Assembly (NCBI GenBank): GCA_032718475.1
Contig: JAUCBJ010003579.1
Span: 1-20,000, forward strand
DNA: 20,000 bases
From: Nemertoderma westbladi
Taxonomy: Eukaryota > Xenacoelomorpha > Nemertodermatida > Nemertodermatidae
Reading direction: 5' to 3'
A model generated the notes under the pieces. It saw only the letters and a program-made list of their open reading frames with translations. It made no database searches and had not been told where the DNA came from. Both the position numbers and the translations under genes were made by a program. Below, in pieces: positions 10,088 to 20,000 of the stretch (positions within the stretch are counted from its first letter, which is position 1; every line of letters starts with the position of its first letter).

Positions 10088-11741
10088 CTAATATCAGTCA
10101 ATGTGTTAATATCAGTCAATGTGCTAATATCAGTCAATGTGTTAATATCAGTCAATGTGCTAATATCAGTCAATGTGCTAATATCAGTCAATGTGCTAAT
10201 ATCAGTCAATGTGCTAATTTCAGTCAATGCGTTAATATCAGTCAATGTGTTAATATCAATCAATGTGCTAATATCAGTCAATGTGCTAATATCAGTCAAT
10301 GTGCTAATATCAGTCAATGTGTTAATATCAGTCAATGTGCTAATATCAGTCAATGTGCTAATATCAGTCAATGTGTTAATATCAGTCAATGTGCTAATAT
10401 CAGTCAATGTGCTAATATCAGTCAATGTGCTAATATCAGTCAATGTGCTAATATCAGTCAATGTGCTAATATCAGTCAATGTGCTAATATCAGTCAATGT
10501 GCTAATTTCAGTCAATGTGTTAATATTAGTCAATGTGCTAATATCAGTCAATGTGCTAATACCAGTCAATGTGCTAATATCAGTCAATGTGTTAATATCA
10601 GTCAATGTGCTAATATCAGTCAATGTGCTAATACCAGTCAATGTGCTAATATCAGTCAATGTGCTAATATCAGTCAATGTGTTAATATCAGTCAATGTGC
10701 TAATATCAGTCAATGTGTTAATATCAGTCAATGTGCTAATATCAGTCAATGTGCTAATTTCAGTCAATGCGTTAATATCAGTCAATGTGCTAATATCAGT
10801 CAATGTGCTAATATCAGTCAATGTGTTAATATCAGTCAATGTGCTAATATCAGTCAATGTGCTAATATCAGTCAATGTGCTAATATCAGTCAATGTGTTA
10901 ATATCAGTCAATGTGCTAATATCAGTCAATGTGCTAATATCAGTCAATGTGCTAATATCAGTCAATGTGTTAATATCAGTCAATGTGCTAATATCAGTCA
11001 ATGTGCTAATATCAGTCAATGTGCTAATATCAGTCAATGTGCTAATATCAGTCAATGTGCTAATTTCAGTCAATGTGCTAATATCAGTCAATGTGTTAAT
11101 ATCAGTCAATGTGTTAATATCAGTCAATGTGCTAATATCAGTCAATGTGCTAATATCAGTCAATGTGCTAATATCAGTCAATGTGTTAATATCAGTCAAT
11201 GTGCTAATATCAGTCAATGTGTTAATATCAGTCAATGTGCTAATATCAGTCAATGTGCTAATTTCAGTCAATGCGTTAATATCAGTCAATGTGCTAATAT
11301 CAGTCAATGTGCTAATATCAGTCAATGTGCTAATATCAGTCAATGTGCTAATATCAGTCAATGTGTTAATATCAATCAATGTGCTAATATCAGTCAATGT
11401 GCTAATATCAGTCAATGTGTTAATATCAGTCAATGTGCTAATATCAGTCAATGTGCTAATATCAGTCAATGTGCTAATATCAGTCAATGTGCTAATATCA
11501 GTCAATGTGCTAATATCAGTCAATGTGCTAATATCAGTCAATGTGCTAATATCAGTCAATGTGTTAATATCAGTCAATGTGCTAATATCAGTCAATGTGT
11601 TAATATCAGTCAATGTGCTAATATCAGTCAATGTGCTAATATCAGTCAATGTGCTAATATCAGTCAATGTGCTAATATCAGTCAATGTGCTAATTTCAGT
11701 CAATGTGCTAATATCAGTCAATGTGTTAATATCAGTCAATG
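10088..11741. repeat. Segmental duplication inside module 1, copy A
   Basis: Shares an ordered set of rare unit variants with 11834-13343: GCGTT at 10230, CAATCAATG at 10256, TAATATTAG at 10527, TAATACC at 10562 and 10634, GCGTT at 10770 and 11274, CAATCAATG at 11375 and TAATTTC at 11694. The offset to copy B is 1746 bp (97 units) for the first two and 1602 bp (89 units) for the rest, so this copy has 8 extra units between 10286 and 10484. Confidence 0.85.
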
Positions 11742-11833
11742 TGCTAATATCAGTCAATGTGCTAATATCAGTCAATGTGTTAATATCAGTCAATGTGCTA
11801 ATATCAGTCAATGTGCTAATATCAGTCAATGTG

Positions 11834-13343
11834 CTAATATCAGTCAATGTGTTAATATCAGTCAATGTGCTAATATCAGTCAATGTGTTAATATCAGTCA
11901 ATGTGCTAATATCAGTCAATGTGCTAATATCAGTCAATGTGCTAATATCAGTCAATGTGCTAATTTCAGTCAATGCGTTAATATCAGTCAATGTGTTAAT
12001 ATCAATCAATGTGCTAATATCAGTCAATGTGCTAATATCAGTCAATGTGCTAATATCAGTCAATGTGCTAATATCAGTCAATGTGCTAATATCAGTCAAT
12101 GTGCTAATTTCAGTCAATGTGTTAATATTAGTCAATGTGCTAATATCAGTCAATGTGCTAATACCAGTCAATGTGCTAATATCAGTCAATGTGTTAATAT
12201 CAGTCAATGTGCTAATATCAGTCAATGTGCTAATACCAGTCAATGTGCTAATATCAGTCAATGTGCTAATATCAGTCAATGTGTTAATATCAGTCAATGT
12301 GCTAATATCAGTCAATGTGTTAATATCAGTCAATGTGCTAATATCAGTCAATGTGCTAATTTCAGTCAATGCGTTAATATCAGTCAATGTGCTAATATCA
12401 GTCAATGTGCTAATATCAGTCAATGTGTTAATATCAGTCAATGTGCTAATATCAGTCAATGTGCTAATATCAGTCAATGTGCTAATATCAGTCAATGTGT
12501 TAATATCAGTCAATGTGCTAATATCAGTCAATGTGCTAATATCAGTCAATGTGCTAATATCAGTCAATGTGTTAATATCAGTCAATGTGCTAATATCAGT
12601 CAATGTGCTAATATCAGTCAATGTGCTAATATCAGTCAATGTGCTAATATCAGTCAATGTGCTAATTTCAGTCAATGTGCTAATATCAGTCAATGTGTTA
12701 ATATCAGTCAATGTGTTAATATCAGTCAATGTGCTAATATCAGTCAATGTGCTAATATCAGTCAATGTGCTAATATCAGTCAATGTGTTAATATCAGTCA
12801 ATGTGCTAATATCAGTCAATGTGTTAATATCAGTCAATGTGCTAATATCAGTCAATGTGCTAATTTCAGTCAATGCGTTAATATCAGTCAATGTGCTAAT
12901 ATCAGTCAATGTGCTAATATCAGTCAATGTGCTAATATCAGTCAATGTGCTAATATCAGTCAATGTGTTAATATCAATCAATGTGCTAATATCAGTCAAT
13001 GTGCTAATATCAGTCAATGTGTTAATATCAGTCAATGTGCTAATATCAGTCAATGTGCTAATATCAGTCAATGTGCTAATATCAGTCAATGTGCTAATAT
13101 CAGTCAATGTGCTAATATCAGTCAATGTGCTAATATCAGTCAATGTGCTAATATCAGTCAATGTGTTAATATCAGTCAATGTGCTAATATCAGTCAATGT
13201 GTTAATATCAGTCAATGTGCTAATATCAGTCAATGTGCTAATATCAGTCAATGTGCTAATATCAGTCAATGTGCTAATATCAGTCAATGTGCTAATTTCA
13301 GTCAATGTGCTAATATCAGTCAATGTGTTAATATCAGTCAATG
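11834..13343. repeat. Segmental duplication inside module 1, copy B
   Basis: Counterpart of copy A, starting about five units after it ends. Matching markers are GCGTT at 11976, 12372 and 12876, TAATATTAG at 12129, TAATACC at 12164 and 12236, CAATCAATG at 12977 and TAATTTC at 13296. It lacks 8 units relative to copy A. After about 13343 the two diverge: a TAATTTC unit follows here where copy A has TAATATC. Confidence 0.85.
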
Positions 13344-13525
13344 TGCTAATTTCAGTCAATGTGCTAATATCAGTCAATGTGTTAATATCAGTCAATGTGC
13401 TAATATCAGTCAATGTGCTAATATCAGTCAATGTACTAATTTCAGTCAATGTGCTAATATCAGTCAATGTGCTAATATCAGTCAATGTGTTAATATCAGT
13501 CAATGTGCTAATATCAGTCAATGTG

Positions 13526-16500
13526 CTATATCAGTCAATGTGTTAATATCAGTTAATGTGCTAATTTCAGCCAATGTGTTAATATCAGTCAATGTGCTAA
13601 TATCAGTCAATGTGCTAATATCAGTCAATGTGCTAATTTCAGTCAATGTGTTAATATCAGTCAATGTGCTAATATCAGTTAATGTGCTAATATCAGTCAA
13701 TGTGTTAATATCAGTCAATGTGCTAATATCAGTCAATGTGCTAATATCAGTCAATGTGCTAATATCAGTCAATGTGTTAATATCAGTCAATATGCTAATT
13801 TCAGTCAATGTGCTAATATCAGTCAATGTGTTAATATCAGTCAATGTGCTAATATCAGTCAATGTGCTAATATCTGTCAATTTGCTAATTTCAGTCAATG
13901 TGCTAATATCAGTCAATGTGTTAATATCAGTCAATGTGCTAATATCAGTCAATGTGTTAATATCAGTCAATGTGCTAATATCAGTCAATGTGTTAATATC
14001 AGTCAATGTGCTAATATCAGTCAATGTGCTAATATCAGTCAATGTGTTAATATCAGTCAATGTGCTAATATCAGTCAATGTGTTAATATCAGTCAATGTG
14101 CTAATATCAGTCAATGTGTTAATATCAGTCAATGTGCTAATATCAGTCAATGTGTTAATATCAGTCAATGTGCTAATATCAGTCAATGTGCTAATATCAG
14201 TCAATGTGTTAATATCAGTCAATGTGCTAATATCAGTCAATGTGTTAATATCAGTCAATGTGCTAATATCAGTCAATGTGTTAATATCAGTCAATGTGCT
14301 AATATCAGTCAATGTGCTAATATCAGTCAATGTGCTAATATCAGTCAATGTGCTAATATCAGTCAATGTGCTAATATCAGTCAATGTGCTAATATCAGTC
14401 AATGTGTTAATATCAGTCAATGTGCTAATATCAGTCAATGTGTTAATATCAGTCAATGTGCTAATATCAGTCAATGTGCTAATATCAGTCAATGTGCTAA
14501 TATCAGTCAATGTGCTAATATCAGTCAATGTGTTAATATCAGTCAATGTGCTAATATCAGTCAATGTGTTAATATCAGTCAATGTGCTAATATCAGTCAA
14601 TGTGCTAATTTCAGTCAATGCGTTAATATCAGTCAATGTGCTAATATCAGTCAATGTGCTAATATCAGTCAATGTGCTAATATCAGTCAATGTGCTAATA
14701 TCAGTCAATGTGTTAATATCAGTCAATGTGCTAATATCAGTCAATGTGCTAATATCAGTCAATGTGCTAATATCAGTCAATGTGTTAATATCAGTCAATG
14801 TGCTAATATCAGTCAATGTGCTAATATCAGTCAATGTGCTAATATCAGTCAATGTGCTAATATCAGTCAATGTGCTAATATCAGTCAATGTGCTAATATC
14901 AGTCAATGTGCTAATATCAGTCAATGTGCTAATATCAGTCAATGTGCTAATATCAGTCAATGTGCTAATATCAGTCAATGTGCTAATATCAGTCAATGTG
15001 CTAATTTCAGTCAATGTGTTAATATCAGTCAATGTGCTAATATCAGTCAATGTGCTAATATCAGTCAATGTGCTAATATCAGTCAATGTGCTAATATCAG
15101 TCAATGTGTTAATATCAGTCAATGTGCTAATATCAGTCAATGTGTTAATATCAGTCAATGTGCTAATATCAGTCAATGTGCTAATTTCAGTCAATGCGTT
15201 AATATCAGTCAATGTGCTAATATCAGTCAATGTGCTAATATCAGTCAATGTGTTAATATCAGTCAATGTGCTAATATCAGTCAATGTGCTAATATCAGTC
15301 AATGTGCTAATATCAGTCAATGTGCTAATATCAGTCAATGTGTTAATATCAGTCAATGTGCTAATATCCGTCAATGTGCTAATATCAGTCAATGTGTTAA
15401 TATCAGTCAATGTGCTAATATCAGTCAATGTGCTAATATCAGTCAATGTGCTAATATCAGTCAATGTGTTAATATCAGTCAATGTGCTAATTTCAGTCAA
15501 TGTGCTAATATCAGTCAATGTGTTAATATCAGTCAATGTGCTAATATCAGTCAATGTGCTAATATCAGTCAATGTGCTAATATCAGTCAATGTGTTAATA
15601 TCAGTCAATGTGCTAATATCAGTCAATGTGTTAATATCAGTCAATGTGCTAATATCAGTCAATGTGCTAATTTCAGTCAATGCGTTAATATCAGTCAATG
15701 TGCTAATATCAGTCAATGTGCTAATATCAGTCAATGTGCTAATATCAGTCAATGTGCTAATATCAGTCAATGTGTTAATATCAGTCAATGTGCTAATATC
15801 AGTCAATGTGCTAATATCAGTCAATGTGTTAATATCAGTCAATGTGCTAATATCAGTCAATGTGCTAATATCAGTCAATGTGCTAATATCAGTCAATGTG
15901 CTAATATCAGTCAATGTGCTAATATCAGTCAATGTGCTAATATCAGTCAATGTGCTAATATCAGTCAATGTGATAATATCAGTCAATGTGCTAATATCAG
16001 TCAATGTGTTAATATCAGTCAATGTCCTAATATCAGTCAATGTGCTAATATCAGTCAATGTGCTAATATCAGTCAATGTGCTAATATCAGTCAATGTGTT
16101 AATATCAGTCAATGTGCTAATATCAGTCAATGTGCTAATATCAGTCAATGTGTTAATATCAGTCAATGTGTTAATATCAGTCAATGTGCTAATATCAGTC
16201 AATGTGTTAATATCAGTCAATGTGCTAATATCAGTCAATGTGCTAATATCAGTCAATGTGCTAATATCAGTCAATGTGTTAATATCAGTCAATGTGCTAA
16301 TATCAGTCAATGTGCTAATATCAGTCAATGTGCTAATATCAGTCAATGTGTTAATATCAGTCAATGTGCTAATATCAGTCAATGTGCTAATATCAGTCAA
16401 TGTGCTAATATCAGTCAATGTGCTAATATCAGTCAATGTGTTAATATCAGTCAATGTGCTAATATCAGTCAATGTGCTAATATCAGTCAATGTGCTAATA

Positions 16501-18815
16501 TCAGTCAATGTGCTAATATCAGTCAATGTGCTAATATCAGTCAATGTGTTAATATCAGTCAATGTGCTAATATCAGTCAATGTGCTAATATCAGTCAATG
16601 TGTTAATATCAGTCAATGTGCTAATATCAGTCAATGTGCTAATATCAGTCAATGTGCTAATATCAGTCAATGTGCTAATATCAGTCAATGTGTTAATATC
16701 AGTCAATGTGCTAATATCAGTCAATGTGCTAATATCAGTCAATGTGCTAATATCAGTCAATGTGCTAATATCAGTCAATGTGCTAATATCAGTCAATGTG
16801 TTAATATCAGTCAATGTGCTAATATCAGTCAATGTGCTAATATCAGTCAATGTGTTAATATCAGTCAATGTGCTAATATCAGTCAATGTGTTAATATCAG
16901 TCAATGTGCTAATATCAGTCAATGCGTTAATATCAGTCAATGTGCTAATATCAGTCAATGTGTTAATATCAGTCAATGTGCTAATATCAGTCAATGTGCT
17001 AATATCAGTCAATGTGCTAATATCAGTCAATGTGTTAATATCAGTCAATGTGCTAATTTCAGTCAATGTGCTAATATCAGTCAATGTGTTAATATCAGTC
17101 AATGTGCTAATATCAGTCAATGTGCTAATATCAGTCAATGTGCTAATATCAGTCAATGTGTTAATATCAGTCAATGTGCTAATATCAGTCAATGTGTTAA
17201 TATCAGTCAATGTGCTAATATCAGTCAATGTGCTAATTTCAGTCAATGCGTTAATATCAGTCAATGTGCTAATATCAGTCAATGTGTTAATATCAGTCAA
17301 TGTGCTAATATCAGTCAATGTGTTAATATCAGTCAATGTGCTAATATCAGTCAATGTGCTAATATCAGTCAATGTGTTAATATCAGTCAATGTGCTAATA
17401 TCAGTCAATGTGCTAATATCAGTCAATGTGCTAATATCAGTCTATGTGTTAATATCAGTCAATGTGCTAATTTCAGTCAATGTGCTAATATCAGTCAATG
17501 TGTTAATATCAGTCAATGTGATAATATCAGTTAATGTGCTAATATCAGTCAATGTGCTAATATCAGTCAATGTGTTAATATCAGTCAATGTGCTAATATC
17601 AGTCAATGTGTTAATATCAGTCAATGTGCTAATATCAGTCAATGTGCTAATTTCAGTCAATGCGTTAATATCAGTCAATGTGCTAATATCAGTCAATGTG
17701 CTAATATCAGTCAATGTGCTAATATCAGTCAATGTGCTAATATCAGTCAATGTGTTAATATCAGTCAATGTGCTAATATCAGTCAATGTGCTAATATCAG
17801 TCAATGTGCTAATATCAGTCAATGTGCTAATATCAGTCAATGTGCTAATATCAGTCAATGTGCTAATATCAGTCAATGTGTTAATATCAGTCAATGTGCT
17901 AATATCAGTCAATGTGTTAATATCAGTCAATGTGCTAATATCAGTCAATGTGCTAATATCAGTCAATGTGCTAATATCAGTCAATGTGCTAATATCAGTC
18001 AATGTGTTAATATCAGTCAATGTGCTAATATCAGTCAATGTGCTAATATCAGTCAATGTGTTAATATCAGTCAATCTGCTAATATCAGTCAATGTGCTAA
18101 TATCAGTCAATGTGCTAATATCAGTCAATGTGCTAATATCAGTCAATGTGTTAATATCAGTCAATGTGCTAATTTCAGTCAATGTGCTAATATCAGTCAA
18201 TGTGTTAATATCAGTCAATGTGCTAATATCAGTCAATGTGCTAATATCAGTCAATGTGTTAATATCAGTCAATGTGCTAATATCAGTCAATGTGCTAATA
18301 TCAGTCAATGTGCTAATATCAGTCAATGTGATAATATCAGTCAATGTGCTAATTGCAGTTAATGTGCTAATATCAGTCAATGTGTTAATATCAGTCAATG
18401 TGCTAATATCAGTCAATGTGCTAATATCAGTCAATGTGCTAATATCAGTCAATGTGCTAATTTCAGTCAATGTGCTAATATCAGTCAATTTGCTAATTTC
18501 AGTCAATGTGCTAATATCAGTCAATGTGCTAATATCAGTCAATGTGCTAATATCAGTCAATGTGCTAATATCAGTCAATGTGCTAATATCAGTCAATGTG
18601 CTAATATCAGTCAATGTGCTAATATCAGTCAATGTGCTAATATCAGTCAATGTGCTAATATCAGTCAATGTGTTAATATCAGTCAATGTGCTAATATCAG
18701 TCAATGTGTTAATATCAGTCAATGTGCTAATATCCGTCAATGTGCTAATATCAGTCAATGTGTTAATATCAGTCAATGTGCTAATATCAGTCAATGTGCT
18801 ATATCAGTCAATGTG
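13526..18815. repeat. Higher-order module 2 (5290 bp)
   Basis: Opens with the same head as module 1 (17-bp unit, GTTAATG unit, GCCAATG unit) and carries the same rare markers at a constant 4265-bp offset: CAATATG at 13792 and ATCTGTCAATTTG at 13875. After about 14107 it has 11 additional units, then resumes the module 1 C/T order at an offset of 4463 bp until shortly before its first GCGTT unit (14621). Further GCGTT units are at 15197, 15683, 16925, 17249 and 17663. It ends with two successive 17-bp units at 18799 and 18816, the latter opening module 3. Isolated variants include ATCCGTC (15369, 18735) and GTGATAAT (15973, 17521, 18331). Confidence 0.82.
13921..14298. repeat. Local alternation of T- and C-type units (36-bp and 162-bp order)
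   Basis: T-type units at 13921, 13957, 13993, 14047, 14083, 14119, 14155, 14209, 14245 and 14281 alternate mostly one-for-one with C-type units. The spacing series 36, 36, 54, 36, 36, 36, 54, 36, 36 repeats after 162 bp (9 units). The 11 units that module 2 has in excess of module 1 lie here, so they look like a copy of neighbouring units. Confidence 0.7.
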
Positions 18816-19282
18816 CTATATCAGTCAATGTGTTAATATCAGTTAATGTGCTAATTTCAGCCAATGTGTTAATATCAGTCAATGTGCTAATATCAGTCAA
18901 TGTGCTAATATCAGTCAATGTGCTAATTTCAGTCAATGTGTTAATATCAGTCAATGTGCTAATATCAGTCAATGTGTTAATATCAGTCAATGTGTTAATA
19001 TCAGTCAATGTGCTAATATCAGTCAATGTGCTAATATCAGTCAATGTGCTAATATCAGTCAATGTGTTAATATCAGTCAATGTGCTAATTTCAGTCAATG
19101 TGCTAATTTCAGTCAATGTGCTAATATCAGTCAATGTGTTAATATCAGTCAATGTGCTAATATCAGTCAATGTGCTAATATCAGTCAATTTACTAATTTC
19201 AGTCAATGTGCTAATATCAGTCAATGTGCTAATATCAGTCAATGTGTTAATATCAGTCAATGTGCTAATATCAGTCAATGTG
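18816..19282. repeat. Short module 3 (467 bp)
   Basis: Has the standard head (17-bp unit, GTTAATG, GCCAATG) but then follows the transition-zone block rather than module 1: it carries CAATTTACTAATTTC 91 bp before its end, as in 8812-9260. It is 25 full units plus one 17-bp unit. Confidence 0.8.
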
Positions 19283-19721
19283 CTATATCAGTCAATGTGT
19301 TAATATCAGTTAATGTGCTAATTTCAGCCAATGTGTTAATATCAGTCAATGTGCTAATATCAGTCAATGTGCTAATATCAGTCAATGTGCTAATTTCAGT
19401 CAATGTGTTAATATCAGTCAATGTGCTAATATCAGTTAATGTGCTAATATCAGTCAATGTGTTAATATCAGTCAATGTGCTAATATCAGTCAATGTGCTA
19501 ATATCAGTCAATGTGCTAATATCAGTCAATGTGTTAATATCAGTCAATATGCTAATTTCAGTCAATGTGCTAATATCAGTCAATGTGTTAATATCAGTCA
19601 ATGTGCTAATATCAGTCAATGTGCTAATATCTGTCAATTTGCTAATTTCAGTCAATGTGCTAATATCAGTCAATGTGCTAATATCAGTCAATGTGCTAAT
19701 TTCAGTCAATGTGCTAATATC
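19283..19721. repeat. Truncated module 4 at the right end of the array
   Basis: A fourth head. From 19283 to about 19677 it follows module 2 (13526 to about 13920) unit by unit with a constant 5757-bp offset, including CAATATG at 19549 and ATCTGTCAATTTG at 19632. It then changes (C-type where module 2 has T-type) for about two and a half units before the array stops within a unit at 19721. Confidence 0.88.
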
Positions 19722-20000
19722 CACATACATCAGTACAATATACATTCATACCTATGTTAAATATTATTTGCTTTATTATAAAAGTTTTTACTCAGTCAAA
19801 TAATTTTTTTATTTTTTTTTAATTCTTCTTTTTATTTAATTCTTATTTTATTTAATTCTTCTACTGTCTGCCTGTCTTACAGTATTGATGGAATGGCGTT
19901 GCGGGAAATACTAACCAGTTTAACCAGTAAACAACAAACTATCACATACGCCCCTTTATACCAGACAATCAATTCCGCAATTAGGCTTTTTATCTTATTT
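19722..20000. other. Right flank; no gene seen
   Basis: Unique sequence starting CACATACATCAGTACAAT, where ATCAGTACAAT loosely recalls the array's ATCAGTCAAT. The stretch 19801-19860 is T-rich. The last 140 bases are of ordinary composition with TAACCAGT twice at a 9-bp spacing (19912-19919, 19921-19928) and an inverted pair TACTGT/ACAGTA (19862-19867, 19879-19884). The 10-mer GATGGAATGG at 19887-19896 also occurs in the left flank at 665-674, which may be chance. No coding region is supported. Confidence 0.7.
19801..19860. repeat. T-rich low-complexity tract with a 16-bp direct repeat
   Basis: T-runs are followed by TTTTATTTAATTCTT at 19830-19844 and again at 19846-19860. A degenerate third copy, without the internal A, lies at 19813-19827. 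The copies are spaced 16-17 bp. It is unrelated to the 18-bp unit. Confidence 0.75.

Larger units (their letters stand above)
9261..13525. repeat. Higher-order module 1 (4265 bp)
   Basis: Begins with a 17-bp unit (CTATATC), then a T-type unit ending GTTAATG and a TAATTTC unit ending GCCAATG. Rare variants along it include CAATATG (A at 9527), ATCTGTCAATTTG (T at 9610), six GCGTT units (10230, 10770, 11274, 11976, 12372, 12876), two TAATATTAG units (10527, 12129) and four TAATACC units (10562, 10634, 12164, 12236). Its first 580 bp match module 2 with about two substitutions. Its length equals 236 full units plus one 17-bp unit. Confidence 0.85.
961..19721. repeat. Giant 18-bp minisatellite/satellite array, about 1,042 units
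   Basis: Head-to-tail copies of CTAATATCAGTCAATGTG fill this interval without any unrelated insertion. The commonest variant is TTAATATCAGTCAATGTG; others change the middle (TAATTTC, TAATACC, TAATATTAG) or the end (CAATGCG, CAATTTG, CAATATG). The unit is 33% GC with no CpG in its main form. Net length is 18n minus 5: I count two 1-bp insertions (near 1972 and 8297) and seven 17-bp units (starting at 8741, 8812, 9261, 13526, 18799, 18816, 19283). The left edge is the unit at 963-980. The right edge is abrupt after CTAATATC at 19721. The array may be pericentromeric, subtelomeric or an interstitial long minisatellite; the sequence does not say. No transcription signal is evident. Confidence 0.99.

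Noticed and set aside
961-19721. CRISPR array
   Set aside because: There are no spacers: the 18-bp units are directly contiguous, and no cas genes are in the flanks.
961-19721. Telomeric repeat
   Set aside because: The unit is not G-rich, has balanced strand composition (3 G and 3 C) and resembles no telomere repeat I know; unique sequence follows on both sides.
665-19896. Shared decamer GATGGAATGG in both flanks (665-674, 19887-19896) as a target-site duplication or long terminal repeat
   Set aside because: It is 287 bp left and 166 bp right of the array edges, with no wider similarity around it; chance is the simpler explanation.

Overview
This window is almost entirely one giant minisatellite. 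From about 961 to about 19721 (roughly 18.76 kb, 94% of the window) the sequence is an uninterrupted head-to-tail array of about 1,042 copies of the 18-bp unit CTAATATCAGTCAATGTG (6 of 18 bases G or C). No gene, RNA gene, CRISPR array or recognisable transposon lies inside it. The AT-rich unique flanks, the absence of dense coding and the size of the array point to a eukaryotic nuclear genome, most likely an invertebrate animal. I could not fix the lineage from the sequence; a flatworm is possible but that is only an impression.

Layout: (1) 1-960, left flank, AT-rich, with several short inverted repeats and one weak minus-strand open frame at 610-900. (2) 961-8296, the homogeneous half of the array. 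Nearly all variation there is one C/T alternative at the first base of the unit ('C-type' and 'T-type'), and there is a pure core in which 69, 92, 25 and 35 C-type units run between successive T-type units. (3) 8297-9260, a transition zone that begins right after a 1-bp G insertion, where CTAATTTC units and 17-bp units first appear. (4) 9261-19721, the heterogeneous half, built from modules. Each module starts with a 17-bp unit (CTATATC in place of CTAATATC) followed by a T-type unit carrying GTTAATG and a unit carrying GCCAATG. Module starts are at 9261, 13526, 18816 and 19283; the fourth module is cut off where the array ends. (5) 19722-20000, right flank, T-rich and then ordinary unique sequence.

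The main result is the internal order of the array. Rare substitutions and the C/T state of successive units work as a barcode. The barcode shows nested segmental duplications: a module head repeated at offsets of 4265 and 5757 bp, a 1.5-1.65 kb near-adjacent duplication that differs by an 8-unit deletion, and a loose higher-order period of about 18-39 units marked by a GCGTT unit. The very long open frames (up to about 2,450 codons) arise because 18 is a multiple of 3 and three of the six frames of the unit lack a stop. They are not supported as genes.
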